Origin: an uncultured Bacteroidales bacterium
Lineage (GTDB): Bacteria > Bacteroidota > Bacteroidia > Bacteroidales > Paludibacteraceae
Direction of reading: 5' to 3'
Length of the DNA: 38,027 nt
Assembly: GCA_934716995.1 (NCBI GenBank)
Contig: CAKUYO010000021.1
Span: forward strand, 1 to 38,027
Below, in pieces: positions 21,171 to 30,080 of the stretch (the stretch's first letter is position 1; every line of letters starts with the position of its first letter). The translations under genes and the position numbers were made by a program. The notes under the pieces were generated by a model. The model was not told where the DNA came from, did no database searches, and saw nothing but the letters and a program-made list of their open reading frames with translations.

Positions 21171-23213
21171 TCTCGCCCCGTTGACCACGAGCAGAAACTC
21201 GTCGTTGTCGTCGGTGCGTTCCATATAACTCTTCAGTTTCTCCATCGCCTCGATGCTGTTCATATCACTCAATTGCTTGCGAATCTGCCACATACGGCTC
21301 AGTACATCGGGCGGAAGGAGCAGATCGTCGCGACGGGTACTCGATGCGGGTATATCCACTGCAGGGAAAATACGCTTGTTGGCAAGTTTGCGGTCGAGTT
21401 GCAGTTCCATATTACCCGTACCCTTGAATTCCTCAAAAATCAGGTCGTCCATCTTGCTGCCGGTCTCGGTGAGAGCCGTGGCAATGATAGTCAGACTACC
21501 GCCGTTTTCGATGTTTCGCGCTGCACCGAAGAAACGTTTGGGTTTGTGCAAAGCCTGTGCTTCCACACCGCCCGACAGCACTTTTCCGCTTGAGGGGGCT
21601 ACCGTATTGTAGGCGCGTGCGAGGCGGGTAATCGAATCCAGCAGAATGACTACATCGTGTCCGCTTTCCACTAAGCGTTTGGCTTTCTCGTGGACGATAT
21701 TAGCCACTTTGACATGGTTCTCGGCGGGTTCGTCAAAGGTCGAGGCTATCACCTCGGCATTCACTGACCGTGCCATATCCGTTACCTCCTCGGGACGCTC
21801 GTCGATGAGCAGCACAATCATATATACCTCGGGGTGGTTGGCGGCGATGGCATTGGCTATCTGCTTGAGCAGCACCGTCTTACCGGTCTTCGGCTGTGCC
21901 ACAATCAGTCCGCGCTGACCTTTACCGATAGGCGCAAACAGGTCGATGATACGTACCGACAATGGGTCGGACTTGTCGCCTTTGCAGAGTTTGAATTTCT
22001 CATCGGGGAAGAGCGGTGTCAGGTTCTCGAATGCCACGCGCTGTTTGGCTTTCTCGGGGTCCAAACCGTTGATACGTATCACCTTGTCCATGGGGAAATA
22101 CTTGTCGGGGTCGCGGTTTACGCGAATGGTGCACTCCACCGTGTCGCCCGGCTTGAGTCCGTAGTTGCGTATCTGCTCTTTGCTCACATACACATCATCG
22201 GGAGACGGGAGGTAATTGTAATCCGCCGAACGCAGGAAACCGTAGCCGTCCTGTGTACACTCCAGCGTACCCATGGCAATCACGTGTTCGCCGAGGTCAA
22301 TCTGCACGCGCGGCTGGTTCTGCGGCTGCGGTGCGGATTGCTGTTGCGGTGCGGGACGATAAGCGGATTCGGTTTCTTCTGCAGGAGTTTCTTCCGTTTC
22401 CTGTAGTGTGGTATCCTCTTGTTGTCCGGCATCTCCGTTGCTCAACTCGGGGTGCAAACGTGCATATTCCGCGGCTTTTTCTGCAGCGATACGTGCCAGT
22501 TCCTCTTTGGTCTTGCGCCCGCGTTTCTTCTGTGATGCAGCCTCTGCTTGCGGTGCTTTGGCGGTTTCAGTGTTAGTCTCTGCGGGCTTTTCCGCAACGA
22601 CAACTTGTTCAGCAGGCTGCGCGGTAATCACGTTTTCCGCCGTAGCAAACAAATCACCTTCAACGGGAGTATGCCCTGAAATCCCCCTCTCTGAAGGGGT
22701 TGGGGGAGTTTGAGTTTGGGAAGTCTGGGGTACTGGAGTCTTCAGCGGCTTTCTTGCCTCGATAGCCCGCACAGTGCGGTTCTGCTTGTGGTTGTTTTGT
22801 TTGAGTTGCTCCTGCATCTCGTCCAACTGGTCTTTTTCCGTCCCTACGGTAGCCACCACGTTTTCGCTCTTCATTCCGTTGGTGCTGACTTTGCTCACCT
22901 GCTTTACCCCGCGTGCCCGTACGCGTGCCGCAGGCTGCTCGGTCGCAGGAGCAGCGTTGTCTGTGGCAGTTTCTGTAAGCCCCCTCTTTGAGGGGGTAGG
23001 GGGAGTTTTGGTTTTGGGTGTCTTTTTTCTTTCCGCTTTGGCATCTTCGCGGGCTTGTACTTCTTTGGCGCGGTTGTCTGCCTGCGCATCGAGAATGCCA
23101 TAGCAAATTTCTCGTAGCGATTGTGTGCGTTTGGGTTTCAGACCCATTGATACAGCAATCTCTCGTACCTCATCAAGCGTCATACGCTCGAGTTCATTCA
23201 AATCGTATTGCAT
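21168..23213 (-). CDS. rho: Transcription termination factor Rho
   Basis: 681 residues. A short Rho_N helical domain (1-45, LNELERMTLDEVREIAVSMG), then about 255 residues of low-complexity, charged and Pro/Gln-rich sequence typical of Bacteroidetes Rho, a cold-shock-like RNA-binding domain (about 305-375, GYGFLRS and VYVSKEQIRNYGL), and the RecA-like motor with Walker A QPKTGKT (440-446), Walker B VLLIDER (467-473), the Q/R-loop region TGSKMDDLIFEEFKGTGNME and RRDDLLL. It terminates untranslated transcripts as a hexamer. Two copies of a GC-rich palindromic repeat are embedded in frame in the disordered region, giving PPTPSKRG (71-78) and PPTPSERG (170-177). The first ATG fits the family start. 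aroQ follows. Confidence 0.97.
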   Translation of the reverse strand: MQYDLNELERMTLDEVREIAVSMGLKPKRTQSLREICYGILDAQADNRAKEVQAREDAKAERKKTPKTKTPPTPSKRGLTETATDNAAPATEQPAARVRARGVKQVSKVSTNGMKSENVVATVGTEKDQLDEMQEQLKQNNHKQNRTVRAIEARKPLKTPVPQTSQTQTPPTPSERGISGHTPVEGDLFATAENVITAQPAEQVVVAEKPAETNTETAKAPQAEAASQKKRGRKTKEELARIAAEKAAEYARLHPELSNGDAGQQEDTTLQETEETPAEETESAYRPAPQQQSAPQPQNQPRVQIDLGEHVIAMGTLECTQDGYGFLRSADYNYLPSPDDVYVSKEQIRNYGLKPGDTVECTIRVNRDPDKYFPMDKVIRINGLDPEKAKQRVAFENLTPLFPDEKFKLCKGDKSDPLSVRIIDLFAPIGKGQRGLIVAQPKTGKTVLLKQIANAIAANHPEVYMIVLLIDERPEEVTDMARSVNAEVIASTFDEPAENHVKVANIVHEKAKRLVESGHDVVILLDSITRLARAYNTVAPSSGKVLSGGVEAQALHKPKRFFGAARNIENGGSLTIIATALTETGSKMDDLIFEEFKGTGNMELQLDRKLANKRIFPAVDIPASSTRRDDLLLPPDVLSRMWQIRKQLSDMNSIEAMEKLKSYMERTDDNDEFLLVVNGAR
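22682..22720. repeat. GC-rich palindromic element inside rho, copy 2
   Basis: CCCCCTCTCTGAAGGGGTTG then GGGGAGTTTGAGTTTGGG; encodes QTQTPPTPSERG. About 87% identical by eye over 38 nt to 22981-23019. Confidence 0.85.
22979..23019. repeat. GC-rich palindromic element inside rho, copy 1
   Basis: CCCCCTCTTTGAGGGGGTAG then GGGGAGTTTTGGTTTTGGG; the CCCCCTC...AGGGGG part can form a hairpin. Encodes KTKTPPTPSKRG in the same frame as the second copy. Confidence 0.85.
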
Positions 23214-23250
23214 AAAATAATAAAAATGTATTCAGAAAAAAATCATAGTC

Positions 23251-23287
23251 GTGGGGAGAACCCCCACCAAATACGCTGCAAAAGTAC
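23251..23287 (-). promoter_or_regulatory. Putative rho promoter and 5'-proximal hairpin
   Basis: On the minus strand TACTTTTTG (23287-23279) is a -7 element with one extra T, with TTG about 19 nt before. Almost at the predicted 5' end of the transcript is GTGGGG-GTTCT-CCCCAC (23267-23251), followed 8 nt later by seven T. This could stabilise the mRNA or act as an attenuator. Confidence 0.45.
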
Positions 23288-23391
23288 TAAAAAAAAACGA
23301 TATACGCAATACTCCACCGTATTTTCCTACTCCGTATCTGTCAATAAGGAATATCTCCACTAAAATCCCAAGGTTGTAAGATATTCAATTT

Positions 23392-23413
23392 ACGGCAACG
23401 AGACGGCAACGGG
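23392..23413. repeat. Dispersed ACGGCAACGAG repeat, copy B
   Basis: ACGGCAACGAG, ACGGCAACGGG in tandem, in the 326-nt gap between the lolA-like gene and rho. Followed by GGTGG and ATGCAC motifs also seen after copy C. Confidence 0.85.
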
Positions 23414-23475
23414 ATTATTGTCTATAAGGTGGCTGTATGCACTTTTTTATATAATTCTTATACGGATACAAACAC

Positions 23476-23511
23476 AAAGGAGCTTGTCTGATTAATGCAG
23501 ACAGCCCCTTT
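23476..23511 (-). terminator. Hairpin after the LolA-like gene
   Basis: On the minus strand AAAGGGGCTGTCTG, 7-nt loop, CAGACAAGCTCCTTT with a small mismatch. The following T tract is weak (GTGTTTG), so termination is uncertain. Confidence 0.5.
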
Positions 23512-23539
23512 GAATATTCTTCTTGTGTGATGTGAAACT

Positions 23540-24106
23540 CTATTTTTTCACAGTATAGGTGGTATAATTGCCGTTGTTTTCGGTGATGACAAGAGATTGC
23601 AAAACACCGCTTTTCTTGTCGTAGGTCAGTTGCAACTGTGCAATTCCGCGTGCACCGGCTGTTTTATCGGACGTGACGGTGCAAATATACATGTTGCCTT
23701 TCTCCTGATAATCAGCCTGCGCATCGTTCAGGTCGGTCAAGGCTTCTATATCGCCGGCAAATGCATATAGCAGACTTTGGCGGAATACCGACATCCGTTG
23801 CTCGGGGTTGCTGATATTGAAATGTTGCACTTTCCCGTTCCGGCGCACCTCAAACAACTCTTTGCCGATCAGCGTATAGTCTCCTGCCGGGGCGGTGTAG
23901 TCCAAACGCAGGTCGGTTGGATGGGTATAGGTAAGGTTGCCGGATTTGGATATCTCCTTTTTGGCATGCGGCATAGTCTTCACTTCGGTAAAGGCGCATT
24001 GCAGGGTCTCGCCTGCGTGGTGCAGTGCCAATATGTCTTGTGCCGTTACAGCCCAAATACTGCTGCATAACACGACTAAAAGGGTGAAAAAAATGGTTCT
24101 TTTCAT
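23540..24106 (-). CDS. LolA-like outer membrane lipoprotein carrier family protein
   Basis: 188 residues with a signal peptide (RTIFFTLLVVLCSSIWAVTAQ). The body follows the LolA half-barrel pattern: FTEVKTMPHAKKEISKSGNLTY, DLRLDYTAP, GKELFEVRRNG and the C-terminal LQLTYDKKSGVLQSLVITENNG. LolA carries lipoproteins or other lipids across the periplasm. The ATG overlaps the stop of the upstream exporter gene by 4 nt (ATGA), so they form an operon. LolA-like plus MMPL pairs of this kind occur in aryl-polyene and related lipid-pigment clusters, but no biosynthesis genes are present here. It is probably a dedicated carrier and not the housekeeping LolA. Confidence 0.85.
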   Translation of the reverse strand: MKRTIFFTLLVVLCSSIWAVTAQDILALHHAGETLQCAFTEVKTMPHAKKEISKSGNLTYTHPTDLRLDYTAPAGDYTLIGKELFEVRRNGKVQHFNISNPEQRMSVFRQSLLYAFAGDIEALTDLNDAQADYQEKGNMYICTVTSDKTAGARGIAQLQLTYDKKSGVLQSLVITENNGNYTTYTVKK

Positions 24107-26535
24107 TGTTTTTTATTGCGAAAATGTTGATACAATCTGTATAAATTGGGTTCTAATGTATAGGTCAGCAGCAGTGTGGTGATCATACCTGCCACCGAGG
24201 CAAAACTGATGGAATAGAGGGCGGGGTGGGAGGCAAAGAACAGTGAGAACATACACAGCACAAGGATAAATGCCGATATGGTGATAGCCGTGCGGTGGTA
24301 AACCATTGTTTTGCTCTTTTCCCCGCTGATCAGCCCTTCCATGACAAATATACTATAGTCCACGCCTATGCCGAATACAAACGATGATACTACGATATTG
24401 ATAAGATTGAACGGCTGGTGGAACAATGCCATAGCACCGAGCACCGTGTACCACGACAGTATCATCGGCAGGAAAGCAATGAGCGCAATCCAGATATTGC
24501 GGTACGTAACAAGCAGCAACAGCAGCACAAAGATCGAACTGATAAGCATGATCTTATCGAAGTCATCGTGTATCAGTTCCACCAAGTTGGTACTGTAATA
24601 GTACGGATCCAGTACCATACAGCCCGTTGCAGCGGTCATCATATCGTTGATATGCCGTGTGTCGGCAGTGATGTACTTGAGCGGGAAATAGACCAGTACT
24701 TCGTTGTGCGTCTCTTCTACAAAATTGCCCAGTATCTCTTCGGGTATCAATCCCGTTTCGGCTATCAGTTCCGGCTCGGCAGGCGATGCCATAGCCTCCC
24801 GGAACGGTGCGAACATCTCCGCAGCCATGCCTTCTTCCCCGCAGGCTTGCTCTACGTTGCGCCATACCTTCCGTTGTTTCTCGGGGGTGAAATACGCCTG
24901 CCAATGGGATATGCGCCTTTCCTGCTCTTGCAGCGAGGGGAGTATGCCGCTCATCTTCATCGGACGGGCTATTTGTCCCGCTTGTGCCAAACTGTCGGCA
25001 GTCTGCTCTATGGCGGGCAGTTGTTCCAGGGCTTCCTCCAACGTCGGAGCCACCGAGGCATAGTATTGTGCCGTGTGTCCGTCGTTCTGCAGGCGGTTCC
25101 AACTGTCTATCGCCCGTTGTGTGTCCGGGGCGATGTAGCCGATATTGCGCAGGTTGCTGTCGAAAGTGTATCTGCCCGAGAAACAGAGACACACCACCAC
25201 CCAAATCATTACCGCCCCGCAGATGTATTTGTTGCGGTCAATGTTGTAGGAGTTAATGCGCTCCAACACACGGAAAGCGTGCTTGTTGGGTGTGCTCTTG
25301 CTCGGGAAACAATGCGGCATAACGATCAGGCTGACAGCCGTCGTACCCGCTACGGCAAGCAAAGCAAATATACCAAAGTCCTGAAGCAGCGACGATTTGG
25401 TGAATAGCAGCCCCGCAAACGCCCCGATGGTGGTCAGTGCCCCGAGAAAAACAGGTTTGCTCTGTTCGCGCACGGTCTGCCGTACATCGCCTGTATAGAC
25501 ATAGTGTATTACCACGTGCAGACAATAGGACAGTGCCACGCCCAATACGATGACGCCTAACCCTAACGCCATCAGCGACATCCAGCCCCGTGCCACGTAG
25601 ATCATTGCCAACGAGAAGAACGCCCCATATACTATCGGAACCAGCAGCAACACCAGATAGCGCGGACGCTTGAGGGTAAAGGCAAGGAGCAGTATGATGA
25701 TAGTGAGCGCAATACCGAGCGTTACCAACAGGTCGTAACGGATACGCATCGAGTTGTAGCCCGCCAGCACGATGGTGCCGTGAAACAATACATCCACCCC
25801 TTCGTATTCGGCTTGCACCTGCTCCCGTGCCCGCTCCATATAGCGCACTAATTTGGCAGCCGTCTGCGAGTCATCCGTACCAAAAGTGGGCGTGATAAAT
25901 CCGATGCATGCCTGCCCGTCGCCTGCAAAAATATGGTTGTATTGAAATCTGCTTGTGCCGCTGCCGTCTGCGGATAAAAGCGAAACGGGTAGCCCCTTGG
26001 TGCTGATACCGCACGGGTCGTAAGCCATTAGGTCGTACAGGTTCTGTCCGAGGTCGGTTTCGAGCAGTCCGTTGTATAGTGCCACTTGCCCGCGTATATG
26101 CTCCACGCTTGTCAGCGAGTCCATCTCCCCGTCGGTAAAATCGGTGTATGCCGCCCCATGCTCCATCAGATAACCGCCCGCATCGAGTATCAGCATCGGG
26201 TCTATCTCCGACAGGGTGTTCAGGATAGTGTGAGTTGCAGAGTCTTGCTCCGTTGTAAGTGCGATAAACCGCTCCATAGCCAAAGCCATAGTCTCGGCAT
26301 CAACGGGTGCGGCAGAGTCCTTGCTCACTACCTGCACCATAATCTTGTCCTTCAGCCGCAGGTTGGTGAATGCCAGACTCTCAGTGGTCTCTGTATCGGT
26401 CTTGGGGAGTAGTTTGAAGATGTTTTCCTCCAGTTTGCATTGCAGTCCCAGCAACACAAACGCAACAAACGTAACGCCGAACAGCGTCCAAAGCAGCCAT
26501 TTCCTGCGTTGAAAAAAGTCGTATATTTTTTCCAC
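24103..26535 (-). CDS. MMPL/RND-family exporter (COG4258-like)
   Basis: 810 residues. Two homologous halves, each with one N-terminal helix (WLLWTLFGVTFVAFVLLGL near 13-32), a large periplasmic loop, and a bundle of about five helices (LLVTLGIALTIIILLLAFTL; second half IMLISSIFVLLLLLVTYRNI, VVSSFVFGIGVDYSIFVMEG). GVDYSIF is the MMPL/HpnN hallmark. It probably extracts a lipid or lipid-linked product from the inner membrane and hands it to the LolA-like protein encoded by the overlapping next gene. The substrate is unknown. Codons and start look regular: the ATG lies 3 nt past an AGAGTGG purine stretch. No promoter matching the phylum consensus was found just upstream. Confidence 0.88.
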   Translation of the reverse strand: MEKIYDFFQRRKWLLWTLFGVTFVAFVLLGLQCKLEENIFKLLPKTDTETTESLAFTNLRLKDKIMVQVVSKDSAAPVDAETMALAMERFIALTTEQDSATHTILNTLSEIDPMLILDAGGYLMEHGAAYTDFTDGEMDSLTSVEHIRGQVALYNGLLETDLGQNLYDLMAYDPCGISTKGLPVSLLSADGSGTSRFQYNHIFAGDGQACIGFITPTFGTDDSQTAAKLVRYMERAREQVQAEYEGVDVLFHGTIVLAGYNSMRIRYDLLVTLGIALTIIILLLAFTLKRPRYLVLLLVPIVYGAFFSLAMIYVARGWMSLMALGLGVIVLGVALSYCLHVVIHYVYTGDVRQTVREQSKPVFLGALTTIGAFAGLLFTKSSLLQDFGIFALLAVAGTTAVSLIVMPHCFPSKSTPNKHAFRVLERINSYNIDRNKYICGAVMIWVVVCLCFSGRYTFDSNLRNIGYIAPDTQRAIDSWNRLQNDGHTAQYYASVAPTLEEALEQLPAIEQTADSLAQAGQIARPMKMSGILPSLQEQERRISHWQAYFTPEKQRKVWRNVEQACGEEGMAAEMFAPFREAMASPAEPELIAETGLIPEEILGNFVEETHNEVLVYFPLKYITADTRHINDMMTAATGCMVLDPYYYSTNLVELIHDDFDKIMLISSIFVLLLLLVTYRNIWIALIAFLPMILSWYTVLGAMALFHQPFNLINIVVSSFVFGIGVDYSIFVMEGLISGEKSKTMVYHRTAITISAFILVLCMFSLFFASHPALYSISFASVAGMITTLLLTYTLEPNLYRLYQHFRNKKQ

Positions 26536-26846
26536 TCTTTGCTAAAAAATGATTATTCTCCCACGCAAAGCAAAAACTGTGCCTTATATATTGTTTTTTC
26601 TGTCGTTTGGCTTCTCTGCACGTTCATTCTGCCATTTCGCACATCTTTATGCTGTATTCTCCGTTATTTAACGTCAATTCGATATAAGGGGTATATTTGT
26701 TAATTTGTAAAACAACAATGTATATTTGGATATATTTGGTTTAATTTTTTCGTGCATTTGTTTCAAAGCGCAGTGCGTGTTGCACTGCAAGAAAAGTTTT
26801 GTGAGTTTTGTTTTTATAAGTCGTCGTTATTTTGCACTCACGTTGT
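26536..26846. other. AT-rich intergenic region between panB and the MMPL exporter gene
   Basis: About 310 nt without a credible gene. A small hairpin, GCAGTGC-GTGTT-GCACTGC near 26769-26788, lies downstream of panB on the minus strand but lacks a T tract. No promoter consensus was recognised for the exporter gene. Confidence 0.5.
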
Positions 26847-27662
26847 TTAGTAACTTTCTTCCGCATTCGGAAAAGTGGTGTCTTTTACGGCAGATATGTA
26901 TGCGCCCACAGCGGTTTTTACCTCGTTGCCGAGTTCTGCAAAATGGCGGAGGAACTTCGGCTTGAAACCTTGGTTCAGCCCGAGCATATCGTGCAGAACC
27001 AATACTTGCCCGTCTGTTCCGTTGCCGGCACCGATACCTATTACGGGGCAACTCACCTGTCGGGTAACTTCTGCGGCAAGGGCTGCCGGTATCTTTTCCA
27101 GCACAATGGCGCAACAGCCTGCTTCGTCCAGTAAGCGGGCATCATGCAGCAGTTTCTCTGCTTCGGCCTCGCCTTTGGCACGCAGCCCGTAGCCACCGAA
27201 CTGGTTCACCGATTGCGGAGTGAGTCCCAGATGTCCAACTACGGGTACACCTGCCTGAACCGTGTGGCGTATTACGGGCAGCACTTCTTCGCCGCCTTCT
27301 AATTTTACAGCGTCTGCACCGCTCTCTTTAATCATACGGATAGCATTGCGCACTCCCTCTTCTTCGCTTACCTGGTAACTGCCGAAAGGCATATCTATGA
27401 CTACCATCGCGCGTTTGGCACCGCGTACCACACCGCGGGTGAGGAAAATCATTTCGTCCACCGTAATGGGCAGCGTGTATTGGTTGCCGCAAACGACATT
27501 GCTGGCACTGTCTCCCACCAGTATCATATCAATGCCTGCCTCGTCGATCAGTGAGGTGAGTGTAAAATCATAACTCGTGAGCATGGCAATTTTCTCGCCT
27601 GCTTCTTTCATCTTGCGCAACTGTGTAGTGGTTACGCGCGTAGTTTGTGTATGTACTGACAT
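26847..27662 (-). CDS. panB: 3-methyl-2-oxobutanoate hydroxymethyltransferase
   Basis: 271 residues. It adds a one-carbon unit from methylene-tetrahydrofolate to alpha-ketoisovalerate, the first step of pantothenate synthesis; together with coaD in this window it belongs to the coenzyme A route. Motifs: MLTSYDFTLTSLIDEAGIDM, LVGDSASNVVCG (metal-binding Asp), VIDMPFGSYQ, VKLEGGEEV, GHLGLTPQSVNQFGGY, VLEKIPAALA with the catalytic Glu, and PVIGIGAG. Length is standard. It is transcribed from its own promoter, divergent from the dehydrogenase gene, with a leader of about 155 nt. Confidence 0.97.
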   Translation of the reverse strand: MSVHTQTTRVTTTQLRKMKEAGEKIAMLTSYDFTLTSLIDEAGIDMILVGDSASNVVCGNQYTLPITVDEMIFLTRGVVRGAKRAMVVIDMPFGSYQVSEEEGVRNAIRMIKESGADAVKLEGGEEVLPVIRHTVQAGVPVVGHLGLTPQSVNQFGGYGLRAKGEAEAEKLLHDARLLDEAGCCAIVLEKIPAALAAEVTRQVSCPVIGIGAGNGTDGQVLVLHDMLGLNQGFKPKFLRHFAELGNEVKTAVGAYISAVKDTTFPNAEESY

Positions 27663-27825
27663 ATTTTTTTGTTAAAATAACGCAATTTGCAGATGATTTC
27701 TTTTCCTTATCCTTGTGCCGTCAGGTCTATGTCATTTGTATGAGATTAGGCGGTTTTTGCTTGTATGATAGCAGGTTAATACCAACCATTCATACCTGAG
27801 CCTGATTTCGGTTGTAAAGGCCTGC

Positions 27826-27856
27826 AAAATTACTGCTTTTTTTGTGTCTGTGCAAA
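27826..27856 (-). promoter_or_regulatory. Bacteroidetes promoter for panB
   Basis: Minus strand TTTG (27856-27853), 19-nt spacer, TAATTTTG (27833-27826). The -33 boxes of this and the divergent promoter are 26 nt apart. Confidence 0.75.
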
Positions 27857-27882
27857 TGATACGGAAATACCGCTTGTTTTTA

Positions 27883-27914
27883 TTTGCCGGTTTCCGTAAA
27901 AAGCAGTATCTTTG
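27883..27914 (+). promoter_or_regulatory. Bacteroidetes promoter for the D-2-hydroxyacid dehydrogenase gene
   Basis: TTTG (27883-27886), 20-nt spacer, TATCTTTG (27907-27914). The predicted start of transcription is within a few bases of the ATG at 27924, so the message would be leaderless or nearly so. Confidence 0.75.
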
Positions 27915-27923
27915 TAGCCGATT

Positions 27924-28838
27924 ATGCAAATAGCGTTTACAACAACATTACCCAAGAAAGGTTTTGCCCGTCTGGCGGCAGAACATAGTCTGTTTGTACC
28001 TCTTGAGAAAGCAGAGGTATTGGTTTCCACCTTTGACAAACCCGTTACGCGCGAGATGATTGCGTCTGCGCCAAACTTGCGCCTGATTGCCAATTTCGGG
28101 GCGGGGTACAACAATATCGACCTTGACGCCTGCCGTGAGCGGGGTATTCGGGTTACCAACACCCCGCATTCCGTAGTGGAACCGACTGCCGAATTAGCCT
28201 TTGCGCTGATGCTCGACGTGGCACGCCGAACCGTGGAGTTTGATAAGAATATGCGCCGTCGGAGCGGGGTGGAGTTTGGTGTAATGAACAATCTCAGCCA
28301 CTCGCTCTATGGCAAAGTGTTGGGCATTGTCGGCATGGGGCGTATCGGACAAGCCTTGGCACGCCGTGCCGTAGCAAGCGGAATGACGATTATTTACCAC
28401 AACCGCCATCGTCTGCCTGAGGAGACAGAGCGGAAATACAACGCAACCTATGTGTCGTTGGACGAACTGCTGCGGACAGCGGATTTTGTGTCGCTCAACC
28501 TGCCTTATACGCCCGAGGTGCATCACATAATCGGTTCTGCGGAATTGCAGATGATGAAGCCGTCGGCTTACCTCGTCAATACCGCCCGTGGGGCACACGT
28601 GGACGAGGATGCCTTGGCAGAAGCATTGCGAACCAGACAGATAGCGGGTGCGGCATTGGATGTGTTTGAGCACGAACCGAAGGTGCCGCCCACATTCCGT
28701 TGGTTGAACAATATCGTTCTTTCTCCCCATACGGGTACGGGCACATGGGAAGGTCGCCTTGCTATGTGCGACGAGGTCTGCGACAATATCCTCGCCTTCG
28801 CCGCCGGCAATACCGACAAAATGAGTATTGTAATCTAA
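27924..28838 (+). CDS. D-2-hydroxyacid dehydrogenase (NAD-dependent)
   Basis: 304 residues. Rossmann motif GIVGMGRIGQALARRA, substrate-binding GAGYNNIDL, and the catalytic triad Arg (NTARGAHVDEDAL), Glu (DVFEHEPKVPP) and His (LSPHTGTGT) are all visible. The family oxidises or reduces D-2-hydroxyacids such as glycerate, glyoxylate or lactate with NAD(P); which one is not evident. The EHEP and SPHTGTGT forms fit glyoxylate/hydroxypyruvate-reductase-like members. It begins immediately after its promoter, and pepT follows after 20 nt, so the two are probably co-transcribed. Divergent from panB. Confidence 0.92.
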   Translation: MQIAFTTTLPKKGFARLAAEHSLFVPLEKAEVLVSTFDKPVTREMIASAPNLRLIANFGAGYNNIDLDACRERGIRVTNTPHSVVEPTAELAFALMLDVARRTVEFDKNMRRRSGVEFGVMNNLSHSLYGKVLGIVGMGRIGQALARRAVASGMTIIYHNRHRLPEETERKYNATYVSLDELLRTADFVSLNLPYTPEVHHIIGSAELQMMKPSAYLVNTARGAHVDEDALAEALRTRQIAGAALDVFEHEPKVPPTFRWLNNIVLSPHTGTGTWEGRLAMCDEVCDNILAFAAGNTDKMSIVI

Positions 28839-28858
28839 TAAACACACTATAAATTTAT

Positions 28859-30070
28859 ATGAATATCACCGACCGATTTCTGAAGTACGTCAGTTTCTGT
28901 ACCACTTCAGACGAAGAGACGAATATGACGCCCTCCACACCGGGGCAGATGGAGTTCGCCGAGTACCTGAAGAACGAACTGCAAACCATTGGTATGCAGG
29001 ATGTAACGCTCGACAAGAACGGTTACCTGATGGCTACCTTGCCTGCCAACACGGACGGCAAACCCACTATCGGCTTTATTGCCCACATGGACACATCGCC
29101 TGACGCCAGTGGCAAGCACGTTCAGCCGCGCATCATCAAGAACTACAACGGCGAGGACATACTCCTCAACGAAGAAGAAGTCATCGTCCTCGAGACCTCC
29201 AAGTATCCTGAAATACTGCGCTACAAGGGGCAAGACATCATCGTCACCAACGGCAAGACGCTCCTTGGCGCAGACGACAAGGCGGGTATCGCAGAGATTG
29301 TCTCGGCGTGCGAGTACCTTATCCAACACCCCGAAATCAAACACGGCAAGATACGTGTAGGCTTCACGCCCGACGAGGAAATCGGTCAGGGAGCCGACCA
29401 CTTTGATGTCGCGAAGTTCGGCTGCGACTTTGCCTACACCATGGACGGCGGCACCATAGGCGAACTGGAGTTCGAGAACTTCAATGCCGCAAGTTGCAAG
29501 ATACACGTGCACGGCGTCAACGTACACCCGGGCTACGGCTACCACAAGATGCTCAACTCCATGCGCATTGCCTACCAGTTGGCTGTCATGCTGCCCCGCT
29601 GGGAGACCCCAGAGCATACACAGGGCTATGAGGGCTTCTACCATTTGGTAGGTATGACCGGCACCGTGGAAGAGACCACCCTCAGTTACATCATACGCGA
29701 CCATGACCGTGCCCGTTTCGAGAGCCGCAAGCGCGAGATGGAACACCTTGTGCGCAAGATAAACCGCGAGTACGGCGAGGGCACGGCGGAGATAGAACTG
29801 CGTGACCAGTACTATAACATGCGCGAAAAGGTGGAGCCCGTAATGCACATTGTAACCCTTGTGGAAGAAGCCATGAAGGAAGTGGGTGTCACCCCGCATA
29901 TCCAGCCTATCCGTGGCGGTACGGACGGCGCACGCTTGTCATTCGAAGGACTGCCCTGCCCCAATATCTTCGCCGGCGGTGAGAACTTTCACAGCCGCTT
30001 CGAGTACCTCCCTATCCCCTCCATGGAGAAGGCTATGCAAGTCATTCTCAAGATAGTAGAAAAAGCATAG
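28859..30070 (+). CDS. pepT: Peptidase T (tripeptide aminopeptidase)
   Basis: 403 residues, the family length. An M20-type dizinc exopeptidase that removes the N-terminal residue of tripeptides in the cytoplasm. Metal and catalytic motifs: GFIAHMDTSPDASG (His and Asp), LLGADDKAGIAEI (bridging Asp), FTPDEEIGQGADHFD (catalytic Glu and a zinc Glu), YTMDGGTIGELEFENFNAAS, and near the end IRGGTDGARLSFEGLPCPN and GGENFHSRFEYLPI. The N-terminal ITDRFLKYVSFCTTSDEET is typical. It sits between the dehydrogenase and the GIY-YIG gene, with short gaps that suggest one transcript. Confidence 0.97.
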   Translation: MNITDRFLKYVSFCTTSDEETNMTPSTPGQMEFAEYLKNELQTIGMQDVTLDKNGYLMATLPANTDGKPTIGFIAHMDTSPDASGKHVQPRIIKNYNGEDILLNEEEVIVLETSKYPEILRYKGQDIIVTNGKTLLGADDKAGIAEIVSACEYLIQHPEIKHGKIRVGFTPDEEIGQGADHFDVAKFGCDFAYTMDGGTIGELEFENFNAASCKIHVHGVNVHPGYGYHKMLNSMRIAYQLAVMLPRWETPEHTQGYEGFYHLVGMTGTVEETTLSYIIRDHDRARFESRKREMEHLVRKINREYGEGTAEIELRDQYYNMREKVEPVMHIVTLVEEAMKEVGVTPHIQPIRGGTDGARLSFEGLPCPNIFAGGENFHSRFEYLPIPSMEKAMQVILKIVEKA

Positions 30071-30080
30071 GCGTTCAGTT

